Below, piece by piece: positions 19,601 through 28,719 of a stretch of 37,284 bases of DNA. Each line of letters begins with the position of its first letter. Position 1 is the first letter of the stretch. Where the stretch lies: contig BAAFSQ010000084.1 of the NCBI GenBank assembly GCA_054661495.1, positions 1 through 37,284 on the forward strand, in the 5' to 3' direction. The notes below the pieces were generated by a model. The model was not told the origin of the DNA. It made no database searches and saw only the letters and a program-made list of their open reading frames with translations. The position numbers were made by a program, and so were the translations under genes. The stretch is from Zygophlyctis sp. KS116. Lineage: Eukaryota; Chytridiomycota.

Positions 19601-20964
19601 GATGATGTCACAGAGAAAACTGATCATTGTGCCGATTGTTTGACAACTTCAAGTACTGTTGGATCTTGTGATGGATCACTACGTGTAACTAGCTACTTTA
19701 CTGCAGACGCTGTTAATGGAGGATCTGCATGTACCAATCCTCTGGTTACAACTGATGCTTGTGCTAACTGCGGAATTACAAGCGCTGAAATTGGAACTTG
19801 TGATGGGTCTTCAAGAACCACTTCTTATTATTCATCGACTGCCTTCAATGGAGGATCATTATGTGATCACGACAGTGCTGTTACTAATGGATGTCATTTA
19901 CCAACTGAAGCTCAGATAATATCTGAAACTTCTTCCAGTAGTATCTCGAAATCTTCTACGACAGTTGTGCCTGAAACAAATTCTATCACTGTATCTGAAA
20001 CTTCTTCCAGTAGTATCTCTGAATCTTCTACGACAGTTGTGCCTGAAACAACTTCTATCACTGTATCTGAAACTTCTTCCAGTAGTATCTCTGAATCTTC
20101 TACGACAATTGTGCCTGAAACAACTTCTATCACTGTATCTGAAACTACGACAATCGAAGCTCAGATAATATCTGGAACTTCTTCCAGTAGTATCTCGAAA
20201 TCTTCTACGACAGTTGTGCCTGAAACAACTTCCAGTGCTTTATCTGAAACTATGTCAAGAGCTGTTCCCGAAATTACATCTACCGAATCTGTCAAGACAG
20301 CGATTACTTCTCAAAAGACATCTGATTGTGATGTAGTATTCTCGTTATGGGAAGGTTTTGGAAAACAATTGGATAGCAAAACAGAGTGTTGCTCAATGAC
20401 TGGAATCACATGCTCTGGTGATAAAGTGATCAAAATGTAAGTTTATTATTATTTTAATATCAGTGATTGGAATAATATGGACCTTACTGGCCCAATTCCT
20501 GAATCTATTGGCTCGTTATCATCTCTACTTGAACTGTAAGAAACATTTAATCTGAAAATCTAGTAAATTATATTCAAACTTCTTATCTGGTTCTATCCCA
20601 GTCTCTATAGGAAATTTGATTTCACTTACAGAAATCAATCTCTCTGCTAATGATTTGACTGGCCCCATTCCGGATTCAATTGGAAATTTGAGCCAGCTTA
20701 AAGAATTGTAAGAAATTTTTAAATTAATAATGTAGACATCTCGGCTATAACTCCATAACCTCTGTTCCTAGTACTATTGGAAAATGTACCAACCTAGAAA
20801 TCCTAGTTCTATGGTATTCAAAATTACAGGAACCACTCCCATCATCAATTTCAAATCTACCATATCTTAAAATAAGCTTGGAAATGGGAGAACAACTAAC
20901 ACAGTCGAATGCAGGAATCAAAATTTATCGACGACTCTTACTTCAAGGTCGAACAATTCGATGA
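16679..20964 (+). CDS. 1400-aa secreted multidomain protein: NHL propeller, Cys-rich GCC2/GCC3-like, 14 TSR-like repeats, Ser/Thr stalk, plant-type LRR
   Basis: Exons 16679-20436, 20464-20535, 20564-20707 and 20736-20964; introns 27, 28 and 28 nt. A signal peptide (~23 aa) is followed by NHL repeats to ~340 ([30 protein letters not shown]), then two ephrin-receptor-like Cys-rich units ([13 protein letters not shown]). Fourteen ~43-residue repeats follow (about 457-1074), of form [18 protein letters not shown] ... NGG-xC ... DAC. The NGG-x-C and paired Cys recall thrombospondin type 1 repeats without the Trp ladder. Next is a Ser/Thr stalk (1078-1210), an LRRNT-like cap ([15 protein letters not shown]), and LRRs ([18 protein letters not shown]). 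No C-terminal membrane helix or GPI signal is seen. Likely a cell-surface or matrix adhesin-like protein; role unknown. Confidence 0.85.
18175..18433 (+). repeat. 259-bp perfect direct repeat, copy 1 (TSR units 2-3)
   Basis: Base-for-base identical to 19627-19885, offset 1452 bp. It encodes TSR-like units 2 and 3. The remaining repeats are strongly diverged, so this copy pair is recent or homogenised. Confidence 0.95.
19627..19885 (+). repeat. 259-bp perfect direct repeat, copy 2 (TSR units 13-14)
   Basis: Identical to 18175-18433. It encodes TSR-like units 13 and 14, the last two before the Ser/Thr stalk. Flanking bases diverge at once on both sides. Confidence 0.95.
19912..20236 (+). repeat. 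72-bp in-frame repeats encoding the Ser/Thr-rich stalk
   Basis: About four imperfect copies of a 24-residue unit ([20 protein letters not shown] plus SITV), with a short interruption (IEAQII) before the last. Such Ser/Thr/Pro tracts are usually heavily O-glycosylated spacers in fungal surface proteins. Confidence 0.9.
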
Positions 20965-21091
20965 ACGATTTTTTAGAAGATTCTTTATTAAAATATAAAG
21001 TTTGAATTTTCGAATTTCCTAAAATTACTTTGAGCTCTATAAAATCCCAATCTATCAGACTTGTACCAAACCCTTACGTAATTGCGTCTCT

Positions 21092-22012
21092 ATGCGTTTA
21101 CGAACTAAACTGGTCTCTGCGGGAATCCTAACAAGTACATGAATTCCGCTTACAATAGAAATACTAAGCTGCATTGATAAAAGCAAGAGTGCCCTGTTTA
21201 AATTTACACCTGAATCCTTGACTATTTCTAGTGGATGTGGCACCATTTGGGCAACGATAAACACTGTAATTTGAAAATAATGTAATGGTAGAATCTAATG
21301 TTTGATCATTATCTTGTAGAATCCATGTCGGACAATCAGTATTTTTTGTATTTAAAGTTAGGATTTTCCTAGAAATTGATTGTAACGATTTGTTATCTTC
21401 CTTTACAAATCAAGCGTATGATATCTGGTTAAAATTAACAAAACGAAATAATCAGGCAGTTTTAACAATTACAATGATTGATCAGGTAAATATTATGGAT
21501 TAATTCCTTGTCAAAAATATCTATACATTTATCTCATGATATACCAGTAAGAGTTGTGCCACCAAACCTTGGAATGGAGTATTCACCTAGAGTCTTTGAA
21601 ATTCCTGAATTTGAATTTAAATCCTTAAAATTGGTTAAAATTTGGAATTCTAGTCTACTAAAACTCTTTAAAAACTCCAACTTTTTGAAAATATCTGGAA
21701 ATTCAACATGTTTAAAGTTATCTTTGGAATCTACTCAATTGAATTTAGAATTTATTCTTAAATCTAATTCAACCAATGCATTAGATTCTGAATTTAACAC
21801 TAGTGCAATTATAGATACTAGGACATTTCTAAAGTTTACAACTTGTTTTATTACAACTCCACTGTCAATTACAACATGTAACTATAAAATTTAATTTTAC
21901 AGGTATATACACTGAAAAAGTAGTATTTAAAGTGGAAATAGGAAATAATTACGCATCTGGAATACTACCCTGTGCATCTTTATTATATATTTGCCCTTGT
22001 AAAACAGTCTAA
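21092..22012 (+). CDS. HUS1: HUS1 homologue, 9-1-1 DNA-damage checkpoint clamp subunit, six exons
   Basis: Exons 21092-21134, 21159-21265, 21292-21338, 21362-21485, 21511-21877 and 21903-22012 give 265 aa; introns are 24, 26, 23, 25 and 25 nt. The spliced product starts MRLRTKLVSAGILTKILSC and continues ALFKFTPESLTI, GCGTIWATIN, FDHYLVESMSDNQIFLEID and HLSHDIPVRVVPPNLG. These match Hus1 blocks in order, including THDIPIKVI and the (V)ESxSxNxIxLE motif. Hus1 forms the PCNA-like Rad9-Rad1-Hus1 ring loaded at damaged DNA. The fourth intron (21486-21510) appears to end in TG rather than AG. The stop overlaps the TAF9 stop by 4 bp. A minus-strand ORF at 21055-21264 is only its shadow. Confidence 0.88.
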
Positions 22013-22578
22013 TCTTCCATATCAAAATCATCATCTTCAACCTGAATTTTCCTAGTATTTGGAATTGTAGACATTCCTGGCATTCCTGGAATTGTAGGCA
22101 TTCCAGAGATTGCAAAAGTATTTTGATTTATAGAGTTTTCCAACTCTTGTACAGTTGAATTACTCTTTTTAATAATTTTAACTTGTGGTGCAGTTAATGT
22201 TAGTCTTTCAGCAGGTAATCGTAGTCCGAATTTCTCTGGAATTTGTGGTAATGGAATAGAATTCTTTTTTTGCGCCAATTCTAGCAAAAACTAGATTTTA
22301 AAAAGATTAAATTATACATCTTTAGAAGGAGGAGAAGTAAAAGACGATGACAATTTCCCTTGTAAAGCCAATTTACAATCATCAAGAGAAACATCTTTTC
22401 TATCAGCATGTTCAGCATACAAAAAAGCATCTTCCAAGATTTGTGTGATATGACCATGACCCAATTCCAACAATTGATGAATAACAAGCGGATCATAGTC
22501 TGACACTCCCAAAGATTCTAGTAAAAGACTAGTGAGTTTTGCATCTCTTGGAAGACTCGACGGATCTTGAGAAATCAT
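22009..22578 (-). CDS. TAF9: TAF9 homologue, histone-fold subunit of TFIID/SAGA
   Basis: Exons 22578-22318 and 22290-22009 give 180 aa; the intron is 27 nt. The histone fold (about residues 10-85) shows SLPRDAKLTSLLLESLGV, HQLLELGHGHITQILEDA, YAEHADRK and VSLDDCKLALQGKL, typical of TAF9. Then come FLLELAQKKNSIPLPQIPEK and GLRLPAERLTLTAPQVK, the conserved TAF9 extension. The acidic tail is EDDDFDMED. It is divergent from BOLA3 (78 bp between starts). Confidence 0.94.
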
Positions 22579-22656
22579 AGTCTCCTGAATCTACACCCCC
22601 TCCTACTCGTGATACGCCTGAGAGATTTGAGAAATATTTGAGAAATATTTTACAAA

Positions 22657-22937
22657 ATGTTTAGAAAATTAGTGCAAAGAAATTTTAGTCTACTTCCAGG
22701 AGAATCTAAAATTACTCTAAAATTACAGGAAAAGTTATCACCTACTCTTCTCTCTGTAAAAGACGTTTCTGGTAATAAAAATTAATAATTATAGGAGGTT
22801 GTGGATCAATGTATTCAATTGAAATTTCTTCAGACTCTTTCAAGAATTTATCTTTAATCCAAAAACATCGTCTAGTCCAAGATACTCTAAAATCTGATAT
22901 TAAAGAGATGCATGGTATACAAATAAAAATTGTTTAA
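22657..22937 (+). CDS. BOLA3: BolA-like protein 3 (mitochondrial Fe-S cluster assembly)
   Basis: Exons 22657-22771 and 22795-22937 give 85 aa; the intron is 23 nt. An Arg-rich N terminus (MFRKLVQRNFSLL) suits a mitochondrial presequence. The BolA core shows VKDVSGGCGSMYSIEISSDS with the family Cys, then HRLVQDTLKSDIKEMHGIQI. BOLA3 works with NFU1 and GLRX5 to deliver [4Fe-4S] clusters to lipoyl synthase and other targets. The stop overlaps the DHFR stop by 4 bp. Confidence 0.94.
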
Positions 22938-23512
22938 GATTTTGTCCATATTTGATATTCAAAATTAATAGAATCTTGAACTTGAAGGTTGGAAATTTCT
23001 TTTGGAAATATTGGGAATAGAGTTTCTTGTGTCTCTTTTCTAGATAATTTAGTCCATAAAGTTTCATTCCATCCTTTATAAAATGTATCACACTCTAGAT
23101 TTACAAATATTCTTGTAATAAATAATTTACTACACATTTCAAGTGTTTGAGAGTAGATACTAGCTCCACCAATGATAAATACACTAGAATGATTAATGGT
23201 TGATAGTAATTCCAATGTACAAGTTAAATCAGAACAAGTAAAACAATTTTCTAAAGATATTGACAAGGTTGAAGAGATGATAATATTAATTCTGTTTTTT
23301 AAAGGTCGGTTTTTGACTGGTAGAGATTCCCAAGTTCTTCTTCCCATTATAACAACATTTGGAGGATCATGTTTTGGATCTAAACGACCGTATTTTGTAG
23401 TAATTTTAGAGAAATAAATTAATTCAGATTTTAAGGACCAAGGGAGGTCTCCATTTACTCCAATTCCTTTTGACTCTGTCATGGCAACGATTTGATACAT
23501 GTTTGTAGTCAT
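22934..23512 (-). CDS. DHFR: Dihydrofolate reductase
   Basis: This is a single-exon, 192-aa enzyme that reduces dihydrofolate to tetrahydrofolate with NADPH. Motifs in order: IVAMTESKGIGVNGDLPWSL, VVIMGRRTWESLP, LKNRINIIISS, VFIIGGASIYSQTLE and a C-terminal FEYQIWTKS strand. It is monofunctional: no thymidylate synthase is fused. ATG 23512 is the first Met; a second Met follows four codons later. Confidence 0.97.
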   Translation of the reverse strand: MTTNMYQIVAMTESKGIGVNGDLPWSLKSELIYFSKITTKYGRLDPKHDPPNVVIMGRRTWESLPVKNRPLKNRINIIISSTLSISLENCFTCSDLTCTLELLSTINHSSVFIIGGASIYSQTLEMCSKLFITRIFVNLECDTFYKGWNETLWTKLSRKETQETLFPIFPKEISNLQVQDSINFEYQIWTKS

Positions 23513-23663
23513 TACGATTTAAAAGAATTTTAAACAATTTCCTTGACACTTTATTGAGTACTTGCAATATTTTCTATTTTATCAAAGATTTCCTATCTAC
23601 TAGTACACAGATTCTAGATTCTAGATTCAATATTATAGATTCTGGTCAGGTATCAGTCAGTTA

Positions 23664-24775
23664 TCAGGAGTATTCTACTCGATGTTCATGCTCGTAATCA
23701 TTCCATAATTCTTGTAATTCTTGAATTGCCTTGTTTCTTTCCAGAGATTCATTTAAATCTATTCCAGAGTTGTTGACTTGGTTTGTACAAGTTTCTTGTT
23801 TTTTGTCTTTCAAATATTCTGGTTTAGAGGTAGTCTTTAAAAGTGGTAAACAAACTGATTTAGATCCTGCAGGCCATGATCGTTTTCCTAGAGAGGGTGG
23901 AGTTGTTAAATCTGTTGAACGAACAGGGAATTTTTGTAGAATTTTGAGTGGTTTTCGGACATTTCTATCTTGAGTCTTTAAAAGTACTTGAGGATTTTTA
24001 ACTGATAATGATCCTGTTTTTGAACTTGAAAATGATAATTGGGAAGTACGGCCTATTAAATTTGAAAATTTTGAAATTGAAGGTAGTAGTTCCAATTTTG
24101 GAGGAGTTTTCGGACAAAAATATTTTAGTTTTGGAAGTTTACTTTCACGTATAGTGGTTTTAGAGGTTTTAGAAGTTCTAGAGGCTGTAGAAGTAAGAGT
24201 TGGTTTTGAAGATTTAGGAGGAGTTGGATTTCTTTTTTCTTGATTTTCAAATCGACCAATTTCTAAAAGTTCAAGATGTCTTTCTAATTCTTTTTCTTTT
24301 GCAATACGATCCTTTTTTTCTTGTATTTGTTTTTCAAGTGCTAATTTCCATTCCATATTTGCAGATTCTTTTAAACTTGTATTAGACTCTTCAAAAAATG
24401 CTCTTGTCCGATGATAATTTGGTTCTTTTGTTTGAACTGCTCCAGAAAAAGGAATCCGCTCCTTCTTTTTTCTAAATATTAATAATCTTGCATATACTCT
24501 TTTTCTACTTGCACTCTTGGTAAACAAGCATGTTCTAATTTTATAATATCATTTAGCGGTCTTCTTCTTCCTCCAAACTCTTTAAACTCTTTTGGCTGAT
24601 CCATGAGTGAATTATCTGTAGAAATATATGCCATTGCCTCTAATTTTTCCAATTCTCTTCTTTCCTGAATCTGTCTTTTCTGAATTTCTAAATTATCAAT
24701 CATGTAATTAATACCAAGTTCCTGTAACCACTCTTTACGATTTGCAGATTGTGATCTTTTAACTATTCTAACCAT
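23664..24775 (-). CDS. Coiled-coil protein with basic, Ser/Thr-rich C-terminal half; possibly centrosomal/ciliary
   Basis: Exons 24775-24498 and 24471-23664 give 361 aa; the intron is 26 nt. Two charged helical segments are visible: NLEIQKRQIQERRELEKLEA near residue 30, and MEWKLALEKQIQEKKDRIAK near 130. The latter pattern (W/R-x-ALEKQIxEKKxR) resembles CSPP1/CCDC66-type microtubule-associated proteins. The C-terminal half is basic and Ser/Thr/Pro-rich without a fold. Orthology is a guess; coding status is well supported by the intact spliced frame. A TGACGT box lies 17 bp upstream of ATG. Confidence 0.6.
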
Positions 24776-24976
24776 TTCCGGAAGTTTGGACTGACGTTGT
24801 GTTTTTTAACTTCCGTGATTGGTCAGATTACTTAATGGTGAACAATTTTATTATTTATAATGTCAAGACTAACTCAAAAAACTCTCAAAAACTCTCAAAT
24901 ACTCTTAAAAACATATCTGAAAAAACTGATGATCGTGTAAGGGCTGAAATTTATCTTTTTTTCTGTGTTGACAAAG
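24776..24976. promoter_or_regulatory. Divergent promoter region between coiled-coil gene and zinc-finger gene
   Basis: A 201-bp interval between two divergent ATGs. It contains TGACGT at 24792-24797 and AT-rich DNA with repeated AACTCTCAAA-type words. No coding frame with an ATG fits the family alignments. Confidence 0.4.
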
Positions 24977-25618
24977 ATGCGGGTCAAAGATCTGATCCAA
25001 TCCCATGAATCACTAGATCTTCTCAATCATCAGAGACTAGTGCCAATGGAACCTGTCTTTCGCAACTCTCTACCGACTCCACCGCCCAAAATATTTACAA
25101 CAAAAATAGACTCTGTGATTGAATTTAAAAGTGATTCAAGATGGGAAATGTTGTTGCATTGCTCTCCAAAAGTCTCAAATATAGATCTGAATTCAAAGGA
25201 TGGATCAGACTCTGAATCACCAACTACTTTGTTTAATAAAACATTTAAATGCCCTCATGCAGAATGGTAAATTATGAAATTTAAAATGTATAGTGGCAAA
25301 ATATTTACACGAGCACAAAATCTAAATTCACATCTCTCTGTACATTCAGGAGAAAGACCTTATGTTTGTAGTTATGAGGGATGTCAGGGGAAATTTAGAA
25401 GAAAGCAGGATCTTTTTAGACATACGAGATCTATTCATATGCCATTTTCTTCAAGACCGTATGAATGTCCCTCTGAAGGATGTTTAATGAGGTTTGCTAG
25501 AGCTGATGGATTAAATGCACATGTAAAGAAATGTGGAAGTAGTTCCAGTCTAAGATCTAATAGGAAAAAGAAATCTGCATATGCGGGAACATCATTTGGT
25601 AAAGTACTCGAAGAATAA
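24977..25618 (+). CDS. C2H2 zinc-finger transcription factor, Crz1-like
   Basis: Exons 24977-25266 and 25294-25618 give 204 aa; the 27-nt intron splits the first finger between its two Cys. Three C2H2 fingers follow: FKCPHAECGKIFTRAQNLNS ... H, YVCSYEGCQGKFRRKQDLFR ... H, and YECPSEGCLMRFARADGLNA ending HVKKC. Finger number, the RPY linkers, and the short C-terminal finger ending HxxxxC resemble calcineurin-regulated Crz1/Prz1. The N-terminal half is Pro/Ser-rich and lacks a clear PxIxIT docking motif. Start ATG 24977 (MRVKDLIQ). Confidence 0.78.
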
Positions 25619-25640
25619 TAGTTTTTTTTAATTTTCTATT

Positions 25641-26714
25641 CTATTTCATAAAAGAATGAGGCTCATTAGGGTAAGTTGGTCCATCTCGTTGAATGACTTG
25701 ACAAGCCACATAATTACCTGCTGCTACACATTTTTCAATTGGAGAATTCAACAAATATTGAGATAAAAATCCTCCAGTAAATGCATCTCCTGCACCAGTT
25801 GTATCAACTATTTTCTCTTTAGCAAGAGGAATAATTGGAAAACTAGAAATTTTACCTCCAGTCGCAACTATAGTCTCCTTTGATCCTTGCGTAAAAACAA
25901 CAATTCTTTTAATCGAAGAATTTAATTTGGGTAATTCTGATACTTTTAATGCAATCTCTTTTAAATCTTGTGTTTCTAAATCCAAAGATTTTGCAAAAGC
26001 CAAGGCTTCAGTCTCATTTCCTAGTAAATTTAGTCGTGATTTAAATACCAAATAAAACATCAGTAAAAGGTAATAATGCCATTAATGGATCCTTAAAAAA
26101 CTGAGGAATAAAGGGTGCAGATAGATTAAGAGTAAAAGGTTTTCCTTTTTCTAAAGCATGTTCAGCAATCATCATTGCAGATGGAGGAGACACTGTCAAA
26201 AAATATCCTCCTACATAGAAACAAGTAGCCTTTTCAACAAGACTCCAAATCTTTGGTGTCTTTAAATGATCAATTTTATAAGCATTTGCTGCTAATAAAT
26301 CAGTCACCATTGATCGATCATTATTAGTAATCAAGACTGCACAAAGACCAGTAGGCAAGGTATCATCAACCATGTATTCTGTTAAAAGACCATCTTTTGC
26401 AGCAACTTCACCTATGTATTAATATATTGTACAATACGCAGCTTATTTGCATTTTCATCTTTTCCGACAGATCCAACATACACTGTTGAATTAGGAGGAA
26501 GAAGCCATTGCGCTCCACGGCAGGTATTTTGAGCAGCTCCTCCAGCGATATATTGGACTGGATAATCACTCATAAGTTCCTTGAATAGGTTCTTATGCTC
26601 ATCAGCGGCCAAGATCGCATCGTTTGCTTTCAGTCCATATTTCTCAAGTAATTCTGGCTTAACAACGGCCGAAATGTCTAAAAGTGGATTTTCTATCCCA
26701 AACAAAAGTGGCAT
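25641..26714 (-). CDS. ADK: Adenosine kinase (PfkB family)
   Basis: Exons 26714-26438, 26411-26049 and 26020-25641 give 339 aa; introns are 26 and 28 nt. It phosphorylates adenosine to AMP. Motifs: FGIENPLLDISAVV, the PfkB-1 region YIAGGAAQNTCRGAQWLL, VGSVGKDENANKL, LTLNLSAPF-type segment (FTLNLSAPFIPQFF), FGNETEA and PfkB-2 DTTGAGDAFTGGFL with the catalytic Asp. Length is normal for eukaryotic ADK. It converges on the zinc-finger gene across 22 bp. Confidence 0.96.
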
Positions 26715-26814
26715 TTTTATGATTCAGCCCTCTTAGCCTCAGTTCCTACTCTTAAACTTTTATATACGATCAAAACTATTCGTTTATTCTAAACTATAAT
26801 CACTATAGATATTA

Positions 26815-28410
26815 TCACAACTTTGGAGAATATAAGAGGCAGTGATTTAATACACCTGCAATAATACCAACCACGGGTAAAGTAAGAACCCATGAAAAGA
26901 GAGTCCATGCAACCATTCTCCAGTTGATTGCCTTCAGATTACCACTGCAAAGTCCTACTGCTACAGTGGCACCAGTAATACAATGAGTAGTAGAAACTGG
27001 AATTCCCAAGAAAGAAGCGGTAATAACAGTTAAAGCTGCACCTAATTCCATAGAGAATCCACGAGAAGGAGAATGATAAGTCATATTATTTCCCAAACTT
27101 CTCATAACACTAAATCCAAAAAAGAAGAGACCTAAATCAATTGCTATTCCACCATAAGCTAAAATCCAAATTGGTACAGAAGTTTTAGATCCTGGAACTT
27201 GACCAGTTTGCCAAATTTGATAAATAGCAGCAATAGGACCTACAGCATTTGCAACATCATTAGACCCATGTGCAAAAGAAGCAAAGGCAGAAGTAGCTAT
27301 TTGAAGAAAAGAGTATAGATATTCTGTTCTATTACAGAATTTTTGAGCCAAATCATGACTCTCTTTTAAGCGGCCATTACCTTGATGAGAAGCCACATCC
27401 ATTCTAACTCCTCGAAGTAAATAATCCTGAATTCTTGTAAATATAGAAGCTGAATTCTTGTCTTGTGATTTCTGTCCTGATTCACCCAAATATACGCTAT
27501 TCTCATCAACAACTAAACTACTTTCCTTCAAGTCTTTACCATCTTTCTGACCAAGATCATCAATTGCTTTAAATGCAGCGTGACCTTGCTTTGGAACCCA
27601 ATGAATGTAAAACAAGTGATACCATTTAAGATCTTCTTCTAGAGCAATTTTACGATTAAAGAAGGGAATCGCAAATAGTTGAGTAAAAAGAGCAAAAATT
27701 CCAGATATACCAAAAGTAAGACCAAGAACCAATCCAACCTTTCCAGTATTTGTGTAATTTCCTTTATCATCTTTTTTTGAAAGATCTATTCCTTTTGGAG
27801 CCTTACTGATAACATAGAACAACAGAATAGAAAATGTAAAGAATACATAGACAGGCATTGCCTTTAAAGCTCTTTGAAAAGATTTGTTTGAATCTAATAC
27901 AGTTCGTTTAGTCAGCAAAAATATTATTGAAGCTAGAAGTCCAGACGCAACGGGAGAAATGAACCATGAAGCTACAATTTGACCCACACCCTTCCAGCCC
28001 CAAACCACTCCACCTGACCCAAAAGCACCAATCCCAGCACCAGCAACGGCGCCGACAATTGAATGAGTAGTGGAAACTGGCCATCCAAACTTTGAAGCAG
28101 TAATCACCCATAAAGAACTTCCTACTAGAGCACAGAGAAAAGACAATGCTAAAACATCCGGAACAGCCTGATAATCTTTAACATCAATAATTTTGTTTTT
28201 AATAGTGTCAACAGTTTCAGCACCGAGTAAAACGGCACCAAGGAATTCAGTAAACAGAGCGATAATTACGGCCTGCATCAAGGTCAGAGATCTTGATCCA
28301 ACGGCAGTAGCAAATGAATTAGCAACATCATTAGCCCCTATACCGTATGCATCCAAGAATGCAAAGATCATTCCTATGGCAAAGATTGGTGTGATTGAAA
28401 ATGGATCCAT
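26815..28410 (-). CDS. PiT-family sodium/proton-phosphate symporter (Pho89/PHO-4 type)
   Basis: Single-exon, 531 aa, with about 10-12 membrane helices in two halves and a hydrophilic central loop (about residues 255-345). Both inverted PHO4 signatures are present: YGIGANDVANSFATAVGSRS near 20 and FAHGSNDVANAVGPIAA near 380, each paired with a PVSTTH motif. It takes up inorganic phosphate at the plasma membrane. The upstream region has two CACGTT words, a secondary Pho4 site in yeast. Confidence 0.95.
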   Translation of the reverse strand: MDPFSITPIFAIGMIFAFLDAYGIGANDVANSFATAVGSRSLTLMQAVIIALFTEFLGAVLLGAETVDTIKNKIIDVKDYQAVPDVLALSFLCALVGSSLWVITASKFGWPVSTTHSIVGAVAGAGIGAFGSGGVVWGWKGVGQIVASWFISPVASGLLASIIFLLTKRTVLDSNKSFQRALKAMPVYVFFTFSILLFYVISKAPKGIDLSKKDDKGNYTNTGKVGLVLGLTFGISGIFALFTQLFAIPFFNRKIALEEDLKWYHLFYIHWVPKQGHAAFKAIDDLGQKDGKDLKESSLVVDENSVYLGESGQKSQDKNSASIFTRIQDYLLRGVRMDVASHQGNGRLKESHDLAQKFCNRTEYLYSFLQIATSAFASFAHGSNDVANAVGPIAAIYQIWQTGQVPGSKTSVPIWILAYGGIAIDLGLFFFGFSVMRSLGNNMTYHSPSRGFSMELGAALTVITASFLGIPVSTTHCITGATVAVGLCSGNLKAINWRMVAWTLFSWVLTLPVVGIIAGVLNHCLLYSPKL

Positions 28411-28719
28411 TATTTATTTTTCATGGTTGGTTTAAACCCTCTCTTTAAGTCCATGCAGAAGCACATGGAGACTCCACGTTTACAGAGATAAGTTTTTACA
28501 TTTTCACGGGATTGTAACAAAATATTGTTGTCAAGCGTTTGCTGATCCACGTTTTCTGGATGAAATGTCGCGTGGAGGGGTTAAATTTCCTAAAAGCACT
28601 TAAATTATCATACAAGCGTCTTTAAAACGTGTTTTGTCCAATCTTTCGGATGGCGGACATTTAGAATTTTCAAGATATTTTGGCCATTCTAGTAGTATTT
28701 ATTTTGAATTTGAATCATG
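28411..28719. promoter_or_regulatory. 309-bp upstream region of the phosphate transporter with two CACGTT boxes
   Basis: CACGTT occurs at 28475-28480 and 28548-28553, about 65 and 140 bp upstream of the PiT ATG. The region also includes the eIF5B 3' flank. No gene is seen here; the plus-strand open frame at 28634-28831 lies antisense to the last eIF5B exon. Confidence 0.35.

Noticed and set aside
19099-19611. 170-codon minus-strand ORF
   Set aside because: Antisense to the TSR-like repeats; the repeated Cys codons keep the opposite frame open, and no start context or family match is seen.
21055-21264. 69-codon minus-strand ORF as a small membrane protein
   Set aside because: It lacks an ATG at its start and overlaps HUS1 exons 1-2, which match the family residue by residue.
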